From Sphingobacterium daejeonense (GTDB taxonomy: Bacteria > Bacteroidota > Bacteroidia > Sphingobacteriales > Sphingobacteriaceae): a DNA stretch of 64,000 nt. The stretch is from assembly GCF_901472535.1 (NCBI RefSeq), contig NZ_LR590470.1, positions 1,736,001-1,800,000 on the forward strand. The letters run 5' to 3'. The notes under the pieces are model-generated. The model saw only the letters and a list, made by a program, of their open reading frames with translations, ran no database searches and was not told the origin of the DNA. Both the position numbers and the translations under genes were made by a program. This document shows, piece after piece, positions 49,473 through 60,035 of this stretch. Each line of letters opens with the position of its first letter. Positions within the stretch are counted from its first letter, which is position 1.

Positions 49473-49487
49473 GCTTAATCGTTAAAC
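49473..49487. promoter_or_regulatory. candidate LacI-type operator 2
   Basis: GCTTAATCGTTAAAC: reverse-complement partner of site 1 over 11 bases, 95 bases away, which would permit looping by a tetramer. One mismatch to TTAAnCGnTTAA. Confidence 0.4.
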
Positions 49488-49581
49488 TAAAGTTTTCAAT
49501 TCAATCTAGATTAATAAGGATAGCATTTTAAAAGATATGTATATCAATTAAATATTAGAATAATCAACTAATACGTAAATC

Positions 49582-50748
49582 ATGAAAATAAAATTATTAA
49601 TTGCATCTCTATTGCTATGTGGTACGACCTATGCCCAGCAACAACAACAATTTAACGGTATTGATATGAATATGGGGACCTTGTCGAAGCTTTCCAATGC
49701 CAAGACGAGGTCAATAAGTCCGGAGAACTTTACAGGCGAAAAGGGCAAGGGTGGAATGGCCGATCCAGCGAAGCAAAAAGGACAAAGAAATATTGCGAAT
49801 GCACATCATGCTTCACGTGAGCTTGGTGTAGGTTGGAAGGTAAATCCTTATGTCACTATTGAGCCTGGAGAAACTTTTACAATGGCCGAGATTAACGAAT
49901 CAGGAGTAATCCAACATATGTGGATGACGCCGACTGGAAACTGGAATCATACGATTTTCAGGATTTATTGGGACGGTGAATCTACTCCATCTGTTGAATC
50001 ACCTGTTGGTCCATTTTTCGGGATGGCATGGCATAGATTTGCGCCATTGAATTCTATTGCAATGACCGTAAATCCAGGAAGTGCATTTAATTCTTATTGG
50101 AAGATGCCCTTTCGTAAGAGCTGTAAAATTACGATGGAAAACATTTCTGGCGAGCCGATGAATCTATATTATCAGATTGATTACGCTGTTACAGAGGTTC
50201 CTGAAGATGAGGCTTATTTCCATGCGCAATATCGCCGTTCAAATCCTACTCAAGGTTCTTTGCATACGATTATAGATGGTATTAAAGGAAAAGGTCAATA
50301 TGTGGGTACCTATTTAGCTGTTGGAGTGAACAATATAGGATGGTGGGGCGAAGGTGAAATCAAGTTTTTTATGGATGGAGACAAGGATTATGCGACTATA
50401 GTTGGGACTGGTCTTGAGGATTATTTTTGCGGTTCTTATAATTTCGAAAATAAGTCCACAAGACAATATCAAGAATATTCTACCCCATATGCTGGTTTGC
50501 ATCAGGTAATCAGGCCCGATGGTGTATATGAATCTCAGCAAAGATTTGGTATGTACCGTTGGCATGTAATGGATCCCGTTAGATTTGATGGAGACCTGAA
50601 AGTTACGATTCAAGATTTAGGTTGGCGTTCCGAGGGGAGATACCTTCCTCAAAAATCAGATATGATTTCAGTAGCCTATTGGTATCAAGCAGAGCCACAC
50701 GGCAAATTTCCTAATTTACCTGCCAAAAATGATTTAGAAGTAAACTAA
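49582..50748 (+). CDS. DUF2961 / GH172-family secreted protein
   Basis: A 388-residue exported protein (signal peptide ending TTYAQ) of the DUF2961 family, now CAZy GH172, whose characterised members are alpha-D-fructofuranosidases/difructose anhydride enzymes and alpha-D-arabinofuranosidases. The hallmark region is HMWMTPTGNWNHTIFRIYWDGE, with SVESPVGPFFG, YWKMPFRKSCKITMEN, and GTGLEDYFCGSYNF downstream. It heads the second unit, so release of a D-furanose sugar (D-arabinose in particular) from a glycan is a good hypothesis. Exo-activity and substrate are not proven by sequence. Confidence 0.87.
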   Translation: MKIKLLIASLLLCGTTYAQQQQQFNGIDMNMGTLSKLSNAKTRSISPENFTGEKGKGGMADPAKQKGQRNIANAHHASRELGVGWKVNPYVTIEPGETFTMAEINESGVIQHMWMTPTGNWNHTIFRIYWDGESTPSVESPVGPFFGMAWHRFAPLNSIAMTVNPGSAFNSYWKMPFRKSCKITMENISGEPMNLYYQIDYAVTEVPEDEAYFHAQYRRSNPTQGSLHTIIDGIKGKGQYVGTYLAVGVNNIGWWGEGEIKFFMDGDKDYATIVGTGLEDYFCGSYNFENKSTRQYQEYSTPYAGLHQVIRPDGVYESQQRFGMYRWHVMDPVRFDGDLKVTIQDLGWRSEGRYLPQKSDMISVAYWYQAEPHGKFPNLPAKNDLEVN

Positions 50749-50754
50749 TATTCT

Positions 50755-52000
50755 ATGAAAAAACAACTTGCATATGCATTGATAGGTTTGTCGTCGGGTA
50801 TTCTACTGACGGCTTGTCAACAAAATAAGAAAGGTGAAACTTCAAAACAAGATACAGTGAACACAACATACAAAGAAGGGCAGTTTGGATATGATCTAGA
50901 ATTCCTTCAAAAATACGATAGTGTTTTGATTCTCAGTAATGAAAGTGGTCTAGGTCAAATTCTTGTATCGCCTAAATATCAGGGTAAAGTTTTTACATCG
51001 ACTGCAGATGGGCCAGATGGGAAGAGTTTTGGCTGGGTTAACTATAAGGCATTTTCGGCGCCAGTTGACCCACATATGAATGCTTATGGCGGTGAGGATC
51101 GTTTATGGTTGGGTCCCAGAAGGAGGGCCATTTTCCTTGTATTTTGAAAATGGAAAGGAGATGGTCTACGAAAATTGGAAGACGCCAACATCCATTGACA
51201 CTGAATCTTGGAAGTTAATATCTGCTGATGGCAGTTCTGCCAAGATGGAGAAGGATACGGAGCTCAAGAATTATGCTGGAACTGTATTAACAATGAAATT
51301 GAATCGTGATATCAAGATGTTGAGCAATTCTCAGATTGAGTCTGATTTAGGGATTCAATTAAGCGACAAGATAAAGTCAGTTGGTTTCAGTACACTGAAC
51401 AGCATTACCAATACTGGCAAAGAAGCATGGACTAAAGAAACTGGTGCGCCATGTTTATGGAGTTTAGACATGTTTATGCCTACCGATAGTACTGTTATTT
51501 TGGTTCCTTATGAGGAAACTGCTCAGGGTAAGATTGCGACTACCGATTATTTTGGAGAAATTGATAAAGACCGTATTTCCTACAAGGATGGTGTTTTATA
51601 TTTTAAGGCTGATGGTAAATCGAGGGGCAAACTTGGGTTATCTCCACAAAGGGCGAAGACCATTGCAGGGAGTTATGATTTAGCTAATGGTATTTTAACA
51701 GTTACTAAATTCACCATAGATTCAGGCAAGACCTACCTTAACCAAGAATGGACTACTAAGAAGGATCCTTTTATTGGCGATGCCGTCAATGCCTATAATG
51801 ATGGGCCTTTGGAAGATGGTGGTCAAATGGGTCCATTTTATGAAATAGAGAGTGTATCTCCTGCTGCATTTCTAAAGCCTTCTGAAAAGTTAGACCACAG
51901 CCATAATGTTTATCATTTTATGGGTGATAAAGAGCAGGTTTCTATTTTGTTAACCAAGTTATTTAATATTTCAGTTCAAGACATTCAGTCTGCATTCTAA
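50755..52000 (+). CDS. DUF6786-like lipoprotein (one frameshift)
   Basis: An exported lipoprotein (lipobox LTAC) of about 415 residues when joined. The first piece reads to [13 protein letters not shown] and the second from [12 protein letters not shown]. Removing one C near 51116-51119 restores [11 protein letters not shown], so the break is probably an error. The fold looks like a galactose-mutarotase-type beta-sandwich ([45 protein letters not shown]). Such proteins occur beside sugar isomerase genes in Bacteroidota; a mutarotase or sugar-binding role is only inference. It sits 6 bases after the GH172 gene. Confidence 0.75.
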
Positions 52001-52013
52001 ACCTAAAAAGAAA

Positions 52014-53777
52014 ATGAGTACATATCCAAAAATTGGGATTAGACCTATTATTGATGGTCGCTGGGGCGGCATTAGGGAGTCCTTGGAAGATACAACAATG
52101 AACATGGCGAAAGCTGTGGCGAAATTATATGAGTCCGAATTAAAATATCCGGACGGAAGTCCTGTACAATGCGTTATTGCAGACAGTTGTATTGGTGGGG
52201 TGAAGGAAGCTGCGGATTGCCAGGAGAAGTTTGATTTGGACCATGTTGGTGTTTCGTTATCCGTAACTCCATGTTGGTGTTATGGTTCTGAGACGATGGA
52301 TATGGATCCTATTCGTCCAAAAGCCATTTGGGGCTTCAATGGGACAGAGCGTCCTGGAGCTGTTTATTTGGCAGCTACAGTTGCAGCACACAACCAGAAA
52401 GGCTTGCCAGTATTCAGTATATACGGTCATGATGTTCAAGATATGGGTGACTCTGTTATTCCGGAGGATGTCAGAGGCAAATTATTGTCTTTTGCCAAAT
52501 CGGGTCTTGCGGTTGCCTTATTGCGTGGAAAGAGTTACTTGGCAATTGGATCAGTTTCGATGGGTATTGTAGGTTCCATTGTAAATGCAGAGTTTTTCCA
52601 GGAATATTTAGGGATGCGCAATGAATATGTGGACTCCTCAGAGGTATTGAGAAGGGTACAATTAGGGATTTATGATGAGGAAGAATTTGGCCGAGCATTG
52701 GAATGGACCAAAAAACACTGTAAAGAAGGAGCAGATTATAATCAGAAGCATAAGGTCAAAAATCGAAAGGAAAAGGATGAGGATTGGGAATTTGTGGTAA
52801 AAATGACCTTGATCATTAGGGATCTCATGTTGGGTAATCCTAAGCTCAAAGAAATGGGTCATGCTGAAGAAGCCATGGGTCACAATGCATTTATTTCTGG
52901 ATTTCAGGGGCAGCGTCAATGGACAGATTTTTTGCCGAATGGGGATTTCTCAGAGGCTATCCTCAACTCTTCATTTGATTGGAATGGTGTTAGAAATCCG
53001 TATATGGTAGCAACCGAGAACGACTCTTTGAATGGTGTTTCGATGGCTTTTAATTATCTATTGACAAATACGGCTCAGATTTTTGCTGATGTACGGACTT
53101 ATTGGTCGCCAGAAGCTGTGAAGCGTGTGAGCGGATGGAAACCTACAGGTGATGCAAAGAATGGTTTTATTCATTTGATAAATTCTGGATCGGCAACATT
53201 AGATGGTACAGGGCAACAAAGTGAAGGTGGAAAGCCAGTTATGAAGCCATTTTGGGAGATTACAGACAAGGAGGTTAAATCTTGTCTGAAAGCTACAACT
53301 TGGTATCCTGCGAATCGTGATTATTTCAGAGGAGGAGGGTATTCTTCCAACTTCTTGACTAGAGGGGGGATGCCTGTCACTATGTGCAGGATTAATTTAA
53401 TCAAAGGTATAGGTCCGGTAATGCAAATTGCTGAAGGACATACTATTGATATTCCAGAAAAAGTTCATAAAGTTCTGGATGAACGTACAGATAAAACATG
53501 GCCAACCACATGGTTTGTACCTGAATTAACTGGAGAAGGAGCATTTAAAGATGTATACTCAGTTATGGCAAATTGGGGGTCAAATCACGGTGCGATCAGT
53601 TATGGTCATATTGGTCATGATTTGATTACGATGGCATCGATGCTACGTATCCCTGTTTGTATGCATAATGTACCATCTGATCGTTTGTTCAGGCCAGCAA
53701 CTTGGGCTGCGTTTGGCATGGATTCAGAAGGATCAGATTATAGAGCTTGTGAGGTTTTTGGAGCACTTTATAAATAA
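52014..53777 (+). CDS. fucI: L-fucose isomerase (also acts on D-arabinose)
   Basis: Converts L-fucose to L-fuculose; family enzymes also convert D-arabinose to D-ribulose. The 587 residues are full length: [20 protein letters not shown] at the start, the [17 protein letters not shown] segment, the TENDS metal-binding region near residue 335, and the C-terminal [17 protein letters not shown] with the conserved His. Intact. The fucP start directly follows its stop. With an AraB-type kinase and no fuculose-phosphate aldolase beside it, D-arabinose is as likely a physiological substrate as L-fucose. Confidence 0.95.
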   Translation: MSTYPKIGIRPIIDGRWGGIRESLEDTTMNMAKAVAKLYESELKYPDGSPVQCVIADSCIGGVKEAADCQEKFDLDHVGVSLSVTPCWCYGSETMDMDPIRPKAIWGFNGTERPGAVYLAATVAAHNQKGLPVFSIYGHDVQDMGDSVIPEDVRGKLLSFAKSGLAVALLRGKSYLAIGSVSMGIVGSIVNAEFFQEYLGMRNEYVDSSEVLRRVQLGIYDEEEFGRALEWTKKHCKEGADYNQKHKVKNRKEKDEDWEFVVKMTLIIRDLMLGNPKLKEMGHAEEAMGHNAFISGFQGQRQWTDFLPNGDFSEAILNSSFDWNGVRNPYMVATENDSLNGVSMAFNYLLTNTAQIFADVRTYWSPEAVKRVSGWKPTGDAKNGFIHLINSGSATLDGTGQQSEGGKPVMKPFWEITDKEVKSCLKATTWYPANRDYFRGGGYSSNFLTRGGMPVTMCRINLIKGIGPVMQIAEGHTIDIPEKVHKVLDERTDKTWPTTWFVPELTGEGAFKDVYSVMANWGSNHGAISYGHIGHDLITMASMLRIPVCMHNVPSDRLFRPATWAAFGMDSEGSDYRACEVFGALYK

Positions 53778-55118
53778 ATGATTATGGCAAACCAAAAGAA
53801 ATCATTGTTTCGGGATGATGAAGGGAATTATCTATTAGTTCCGTTTCTGTTTATCTGTAGTTTATTTTTGTTGTGGGGATTTGCCCATGGATTTTTGGAT
53901 GTTTTAGACAAACATTTCCAGGATTTATTGCATGTTTCAAAGGCTCAGTCTGGTTTTGTACAATTTTCATTGTATATAGGATATTTAGCTATGGCCATTC
54001 CGGCAGGATTGTTCATTAAGAAGTATGGATATCAAAAAGGGATTATTTTCGGGTTGGTGTTGTTTGCTATAGGTGCTTTTATGTTTTATCCTGCGGCCAA
54101 ATTAGCGGCCTTTATTCCATTTTTGACGGCTTTATTTGTAATTGCCTGTGGTTTGGCATTTCTAGAGACTGCTGCAAATCCCTATTCCATTGTATTAGGT
54201 TCTAAAGATGGGGCTGCCAGAAGGATTAATATTTCTCAATCATTCAATGGTTTGGGATGGATTCTAGGTCCTTTAATCGGTGGTCTTATGATTTTCGGTA
54301 CAGAATCCGAAGGCGAACATGATAAATTTGACTCTTTGGTACAACCATATATCGGTATCGGTTGTGTCGTAGTACTAGTTGCCATTGTATTTCTGATAAT
54401 CAAATTGCCTGAAATCAAAGAAAAGAAAGAGGCTGGAGAATATGAAGAAAATCCTCCAATGCGGAATTTATTGAAACATCCTGTTTTTATTTTTGCAGTG
54501 GTTGCACAATTTCTGTACGTAGCGGCACAAACAGGAACCAATTCATTTTTTATTAACTATGTCATAGATGCCATCCATGATCTTAAGACTCCAATTTCCG
54601 ATATAATGAGTCATTTAGGGGCATTTGGTGATTTCTTTATGCCAAAGAATGATGAGCAGGCTGCTTCTTTGATTTTAGCAATTGGAGGTATGGGTGCTTT
54701 TTGGATTGGTCGATTAACGGGTTCATATTTAATGAAGTTTATTGCTCCGCATAAACTATTGGGATTTTATGCTATTATGAATGTCATCTTGAATATTCTG
54801 GTATTTATGAATTTGGGGTGGGTTTCAGTATTTGCGTTGTTTTTAAGTTATTTCTTTATGTCCATAATGTTTCCAACAATTTTTGCTTTAGGCATCAACA
54901 ACCTTGGGACATTGACAAAGAAAGGTTCTTCCTTTTTAGTAATGGCAGTTGCAGGAGGGGCATTCTGTCCTCCGTTGATGGGTTTGATCGCTGATCATAG
55001 CACTATGGCAACAGGATTTATAATTCCTGTACTTTGCTATGTAGTCATTGCGATTTTTGCGATATGGGGAGTTGGAAAAGTTGAAGGAAAGCTGGATATG
55101 TCAAACCCAGTACATTAA
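53778..55118 (+). CDS. fucP: L-fucose/D-arabinose:H+ symporter FucP
   Basis: A 446-residue MFS sugar importer with twelve helices. FucP features are FAHGFLDVLDKHFQDLLHVS after TM1, the conserved AANPYSIVLGSKDGAARRIN, SFNGLGWILGPLIGG, and SIMFPTIFALGINNLG in the C-terminal half. FucP in characterised bacteria carries both L-fucose and D-arabinose. Start is 53778 or 53784 (MANQKKSL); the first directly abuts the fucI stop. It is the second FucP-type transporter of the cluster. Intact. Confidence 0.93.
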   Translation: MIMANQKKSLFRDDEGNYLLVPFLFICSLFLLWGFAHGFLDVLDKHFQDLLHVSKAQSGFVQFSLYIGYLAMAIPAGLFIKKYGYQKGIIFGLVLFAIGAFMFYPAAKLAAFIPFLTALFVIACGLAFLETAANPYSIVLGSKDGAARRINISQSFNGLGWILGPLIGGLMIFGTESEGEHDKFDSLVQPYIGIGCVVVLVAIVFLIIKLPEIKEKKEAGEYEENPPMRNLLKHPVFIFAVVAQFLYVAAQTGTNSFFINYVIDAIHDLKTPISDIMSHLGAFGDFFMPKNDEQAASLILAIGGMGAFWIGRLTGSYLMKFIAPHKLLGFYAIMNVILNILVFMNLGWVSVFALFLSYFFMSIMFPTIFALGINNLGTLTKKGSSFLVMAVAGGAFCPPLMGLIADHSTMATGFIIPVLCYVVIAIFAIWGVGKVEGKLDMSNPVH

Positions 55119-55129
55119 AAAAGAGTTTC

Positions 55130-56798
55130 ATGAAACAGACATATGTTATAGGGGTAGATTTTGGGACTGATTCGAGCAGGGCACTCTTAGTGGATACGTC
55201 CAATGGTGAGGTATTGGGGTCGGCAGTTTCACCGTTCAAAAGATGGAAAGAAGGAAAATACTGTGATCCTAAATTAAGTCCAGTTCAGACAACATCCTCT
55301 TGATTATATTGAAAGTATTGAAGAATGCCTAAAAAGTTGCTTAAGTCAAGTGAGTTTTGAGGTTAAATCTCAAGTAGTTGCTATTTCAATTGATGCTACC
55401 GGATCGACTCCTGTAGCAATAGATCAGAAAGGGCAGCCTTTAGCTTTATCCTCCAAGTTTTCAGAAAATCCTAACGCTATGTTTTTTCTTTGGAAAGACC
55501 ATAGTTCTATTAAAGAAGTTGAAGAGATCAATAGCAAGGCTAAGGACTTTGATGTGAATTATCTAAGTTATTGTGGTGGGGCATATTCATCAGAGTGGTT
55601 TTGGTCGAAATTGTTGCATTTGGCAAGAACGGACCAAGAGGTTTTTTGATGCAACTTATTCATGGGTAGAACAGAGTGATTGGCTTCCATTTTTATTGAC
55701 GGGGCATCAGGATGCGAATCTGATTAAGAGAAATGTTTGCGCTGCAGGTCATAAAGCATTATGGGCTGAGGAGCCTAGGAGGATATCCTCCAGAAGCGTT
55801 CTTTGAATATTTGGATCCGAAATTAAATCGGATTTATAAATCTATTGATCAGAAAGTATATACGGCTGATGAGGTTGTTGGGAATCTTTCCTCGGAATGG
55901 GCAGAGAAATTGGGTCTTAGCGAAGATGTTTTGATTACAGTAGGTGCGATTGATGCGCATGTGGGTGCAATTGGAGCTCAAATTGAGCCGGGTTTTATGT
56001 GTAAGGTGATGGGTACCTCTACCTGTGATATGATGGTAATTGAGAAAGAAGATTTAAAGGACAAGTTGGTTCAGGGGATCTGTGGTCAGGTTCAGGGATC
56101 TATTGTTCCACAATATATTGGATTGGAGGCTGGTCAGTCTGCATTTGGTGATGTTTACAATTGGCTCAAGAATTTGCTGTTGTGGCCAATGCGGAATAGT
56201 TTGAAGAGTAGTGCATCATCGGGTAGTCAGGCTGTTCTTGATTTTAAAGAAGAGCTAGAGCATAATTTACTAATTGAGCTTTCCGAATTGGCAAAAACAA
56301 CAGCCTGTTACTGAGAATTCTGAATTGGCTTTAGACTGGTTTAACGGCCGTCGAACACCTAATGTTGACCCTTCCTTGACTGCTGCCATTGTGAATTTGG
56401 ATTTAGGGAGTAGTCCAGTCAATATTTTTCAGGCTTTAGTTGAAGCAACTTGTTTTGGATCTCGGGCTATTGTGGAGCATGTAGAGCAGCAAGGTGTGCC
56501 AATCAAAGGGGTTATAGGCATCGGTGGTATTGCAAAGAAATCAGATTATGTTATGCAAACCTTGGCAGATGTTTTACAAAGACCTATTAAAGTTCATAAA
56601 TCTGAGGAAACTTGTGCTTTAGGTGCCTGTATGCTTGCAGCAACTGCAGCTGGATTATATCCAACTTTATCAGATGCGATGAAAGGGATGGGTTCAGGTT
56701 TTGAAAAAGAATATTTTCCGAATCCTGAAATGAAAAACCTATACGATAAAAGGTATATGAAATATAATACTTTAGGATCGGCAATCAATAAATTATAG
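55130..56798 (+). CDS. araB: FGGY kinase of the AraB (ribulokinase) type (four frameshifts)
   Basis: An ATP-dependent ketose kinase of about 556 residues when joined. The start MKQTYVIGVDFGTDSSRALL and the segments FRQHPLDYIESIEE, NPNAMFFLWKDHSS, YSSEWFWSKLLHLART, LGGYPPEAFFEYLDP, GTSTCDMMVIEK, GLEAGQSAFGDVYNW and DWFNGRRTPN match ribulokinase (AraB) closely rather than FucK. AraB-type enzymes phosphorylate O5 of several 2-ketopentoses, D-ribulose included. The four breaks (about 55292, 55648, 55776, 56290) are each cured by removing one base from a C2, T6, C2 or A5 run, so all look like sequence errors. It follows fucP by 11 bases and precedes the unknown secreted protein by 7. Confidence 0.87.
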
Positions 56799-56805
56799 GA
56801 GAAAT

Positions 56806-58883
56806 ATGAAGTTATTTGGTCAATATATTTTAATTATTGTTTGTTGTTTTCTTCATCTAAATAGTAAAATATTACTGGGGAATGAGATGCCTCAGGAGTT
56901 AAAAAAATATATTTCTCATCTAGAATATTCTAAAATTGATGGTAAAGGTCCAAAATTAAATTTCAATAAAGTTGATTCTCATATTTATAAAGTTGATGTG
57001 AGTTGGGATTTACAAAATGATATTAATTTAAGCAATTTGTATTTGAATATTTATCCCAGTTTTAATCCAACATTTCATTGGGCACCTCATCTTACACCTA
57101 CAGACAATCATATCATTGCACAACATGTATTTCGATCACCGGCAATGATTGTACAGGATAAGAGAAAGAGTATAAGTATTATTCCTGATGTAACTTTATT
57201 AGAAAAAAAACCTGTTGTACCATGGTATCTTGATTTAAATGCAAGAGAAAATGTAATGACAATAGGTCAAGCGAATTCCAAAATAACAGACCATGTACTT
57301 TATGAAAAAGAGGATAAAACTCATTTTTCCAAAGGGATTTATACGCTTTCTTTTTATGTTTTGGTTTCGTCGGATCAAAGGAACATAGAGAACCCATTTG
57401 CTAGTGTAAATTCTTTTATGTGGCAAAAATGGGGTTCGCCATTATATGCTAAAGGTGAGCCATTTTCAAAAAACAATTTGGATTCTTATGTTGATTATAC
57501 TTATCAATGGGCTTTTGATCATTGGCGAGATGCGGTTTGGCAGGAATTTGACTTAAACGGTAGGAGAGTTGGTGCACCTACATTTATTGTGAATGTAACT
57601 CAAAGCCCAAATTACCCTGAAGAAATAAATGAAAGGGAATTCAGATCAATTTGGAACCAGGCCTGGTTCAACTCCTTAAGATCTGCTTCTGTCTTTTTAG
57701 GTATGCTAAAAGAAAAGGAGTCGATTCACTGCTAAGGTATGCCAATCAAACCAAAGAATTAGCCCTTTCATTTCCTCAAATTAATGGTTTTTTTCCCGGT
57801 TTAATTGGGACAGAAATGGTTGATGTTGATATAAATGGTAAAATACACAGGCGTTCTGCAGGTTGGGACACCCATTATTTTGGCAACTCAAATCGTAATC
57901 CATTTACGTGGGATCCTAAAACTTCACCTTATCACATTCTTGACATGAGTTATACTGCGATGTTAATGTTAGATTGGTATACTGAATTGGAAAAGGATGA
58001 GCGATTATTAAATTATTCTAAAAGTTATGCTGAGTCATTATTAAGGATTCAGCGGCCGGATGGATATTTTCCTTCCTGGTTAAGCTTAGGAGATCAAAAG
58101 GATATGGAGATTTTGAGCAAATCTCCTGAATCAGCAATGTCGGTTTCATTCCTTTTAAAGTTATATCAGGTTTTGCCTGATGAAAAGTATAAGAATGCGG
58201 CTTTAAAGGCATTGTCGGTGATTGAAGATGAAATTGTACCTATTGGGAAATGGGAGGATTTTGAGACCTATTGGTCCTGCAGTCGTTATGGTCATGATAG
58301 TTTGGTCGATAAAAAGTTTGTCCGGAATAATATGTTTAAACAAAATACCTTAAGTATCTATTACGTTGCTCATGCATTCATGGAAGCTTATCGTGTGACG
58401 AATGAACAAGCATATTTGATGAAAGGACAGCGGGTAATGGATGAGTTGTTGATGTGGCAAGCTGTATGGCAACCTTCATTTATTTATATCCATGCATTGG
58501 GTGGGTTTGGCGTTATGAATGCAGATGCTGAATGGAATGATTCGAGGCAAAGTTTATTTGCTGAATTGATAATGGAATATGGCAAAGAACTGGATCGCAA
58601 AGATTATATGGAACGTGGGATTTCTGCGCTGAAAGCGTCATTTGTAATGATGTATAGCCCTGAGAATATCGATACTAAGGAACAATGGCAGCGACGCTGG
58701 CCATTTTTTGGGGAGAAGGATTACGGTTTTATGATGGAAAATTACGGTCATGATGGGCGGACTGATGCAAATGGTATTGGTATCGGTGAATTTACCATTT
58801 ATGATTGGGGGAATGGGGCTGCTGCTGAGGCTGTAAATCGCGTGATTGACCATTGGGGTCCTGACTTTATGGATAAGTGGTAA
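56806..58883 (+). CDS. large exported protein of unknown family, alpha-helical C-terminal domain (one frameshift)
   Basis: About 692 residues when joined, with a signal peptide (LIIVCCFLHLNSKILLG). The N-terminal about 300 residues are beta-rich (VDVSWDLQNDINLSNLYLNI, WAPHLTPTDNHIIAQHVF). The second part has repeated helix pairs with DGYFPSWLS, YGHDSLVDKKF, WQPSFIYIHALGGFGVMNAD and FTIYDWGNGAAAEAVNRVI, resembling alpha/alpha-barrel glycosidases, although I cannot name a family. The frame changes near 57701; adding one G restores RSASGLFRYAKRKGVDSLL. It is in the fucI unit between the kinase and the LacI regulator, so action on the glycan or a product is likely. Confidence 0.72.
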
Positions 58884-58923
58884 GCTAATCTTAATTATGA
58901 ATTAATAATAATATATTTACAAA

Positions 58924-59913
58924 ATGGTAAAAAAGGTTTCATTAAAGGATATAGCGCAGAAGATAGGTGTTTCAACGGCCTTGGTTTCTTATGTGCTGAG
59001 CGGTAATGAGGAAAAAGGGAGAGTTGGTAAAGAAACTGCCGAAAAAATAAGGCAAGCTGCGAAAGAATTGAACTACCAGCCGAACCATATTGCCAAAAGT
59101 TTAAAGACCGGAAAAACCAATACCATTGGACTTATCGTTGCCGATATATCGAATCCATTTTTTGCATCTATTGCAAGAGGTGTGGAAGATGAATCAGGAC
59201 AGTTCGGTCTAACAACCATTATTGGCAGTTCAGATGAGAGTCCAGAAAAACTAAAGAATCTGGTGGATGTTTTCATCAAAAGACAGGTCGATGGTTTTAT
59301 TATTTCGCCGCCAGACCACTCTGAGGAGACCATCGATTACATTATTTCTTTAGGTATCCCCATTTGCCTGATCGATAGGCACTTTGAACATGTCAATTCC
59401 AGTTATGTAGTTACTGACAATAAGGAGTCAATGGGAAAAGCGGTTAGTTACTTAATTGAATTAGGATATAAGAATTTAGCTTTCATAGGTTATGATAGCA
59501 GCCTACAACATATGAAAGATCGTGAACAGGGATTTTTGGACGCTACTGCCTCGATTGATTCGAAAGTTTATAAGATTAATTTCAACAAACAGCAGGCTGA
59601 ACTCGGCAAGAACATTCAATATATCCTAAAAACCCAAAAAGCTGATGCCATTGTCTTTGCGACCAATACGTTGTCTATTGCTGGTTTGAAATACCTTACT
59701 CAACAAGGAGTTCAAATTCCAGATGACCTTAATGTCATGTGTTTTGACTCCAGTGAAGTATATGATTTCTTTTATCACCCTATAATTCATGTAAAACAAC
59801 CGATAGAAAACCTTGCTAAAGAAAGTGTTACAATATTAACTAGTCAAATGAAAGAAAATACCATTCAAAAGAAGGTATTAAGTTCAGAATTAGTGGCTAA
59901 AACCAGGGTATAA
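58924..59913 (+). CDS. LacI family transcriptional regulator
   Basis: A 329-residue repressor: N-terminal HTH (VSLKDIAQKIGVSTALVSYVL), hinge helix with YQPNHIAKSL whose Leu intercalates at a central CG step, and a periplasmic-binding-type sensor domain (IGLIVADISNPFFASIARGVE, DGFIISPPDH, YKNLAFIGYDSS). It lies 41 bases after the secreted protein gene on the same strand, at the end of the unit it probably controls; candidate operators are upstream of GH172 (49374, 49473). Ligand likely D-arabinose, L-fucose or a derivative, by context. Intact. Confidence 0.92.
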   Translation: MVKKVSLKDIAQKIGVSTALVSYVLSGNEEKGRVGKETAEKIRQAAKELNYQPNHIAKSLKTGKTNTIGLIVADISNPFFASIARGVEDESGQFGLTTIIGSSDESPEKLKNLVDVFIKRQVDGFIISPPDHSEETIDYIISLGIPICLIDRHFEHVNSSYVVTDNKESMGKAVSYLIELGYKNLAFIGYDSSLQHMKDREQGFLDATASIDSKVYKINFNKQQAELGKNIQYILKTQKADAIVFATNTLSIAGLKYLTQQGVQIPDDLNVMCFDSSEVYDFFYHPIIHVKQPIENLAKESVTILTSQMKENTIQKKVLSSELVAKTRV

Positions 59914-59965
59914 AAAAATATTTTAATATAATTCCAAATCATAGGGCAGGATTACAAAAAAATGA

Positions 59966-59973
59966 TATTTTTG
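59966..59973 (+). promoter_or_regulatory. -7 element of the second AraC gene
   Basis: TATTTTTG matches TAnnTTTG; no good -33 is seen. A start point near 59979 would make the ATG at 59987 almost leaderless and favours 60036 or 60045 as the AraC start. Confidence 0.45.
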
Positions 59974-60035
59974 TTGTAACTAAATTATGAATATCAAACC
60001 TTTGTTGCCGACAGCCAACGGTACCAAGGAAAAAA

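Larger units (their letters stand above)
49231..49581. other. regulatory gap before the GH172 gene
   Basis: 351 bases without a gene. It contains the two candidate operators at 49374-49388 and 49473-49487. No exact TAnnTTTG could be fixed; the fucI unit promoter must lie here, since the upstream operon ends at 49230. Confidence 0.5.

Noticed and set aside
52014..56798. Straight assignment of the second unit as a classical L-fucose pathway (FucI-FucK-FucA)
   Set aside because: The kinase is AraB-like and no aldolase gene is present, so the label would go beyond the evidence.
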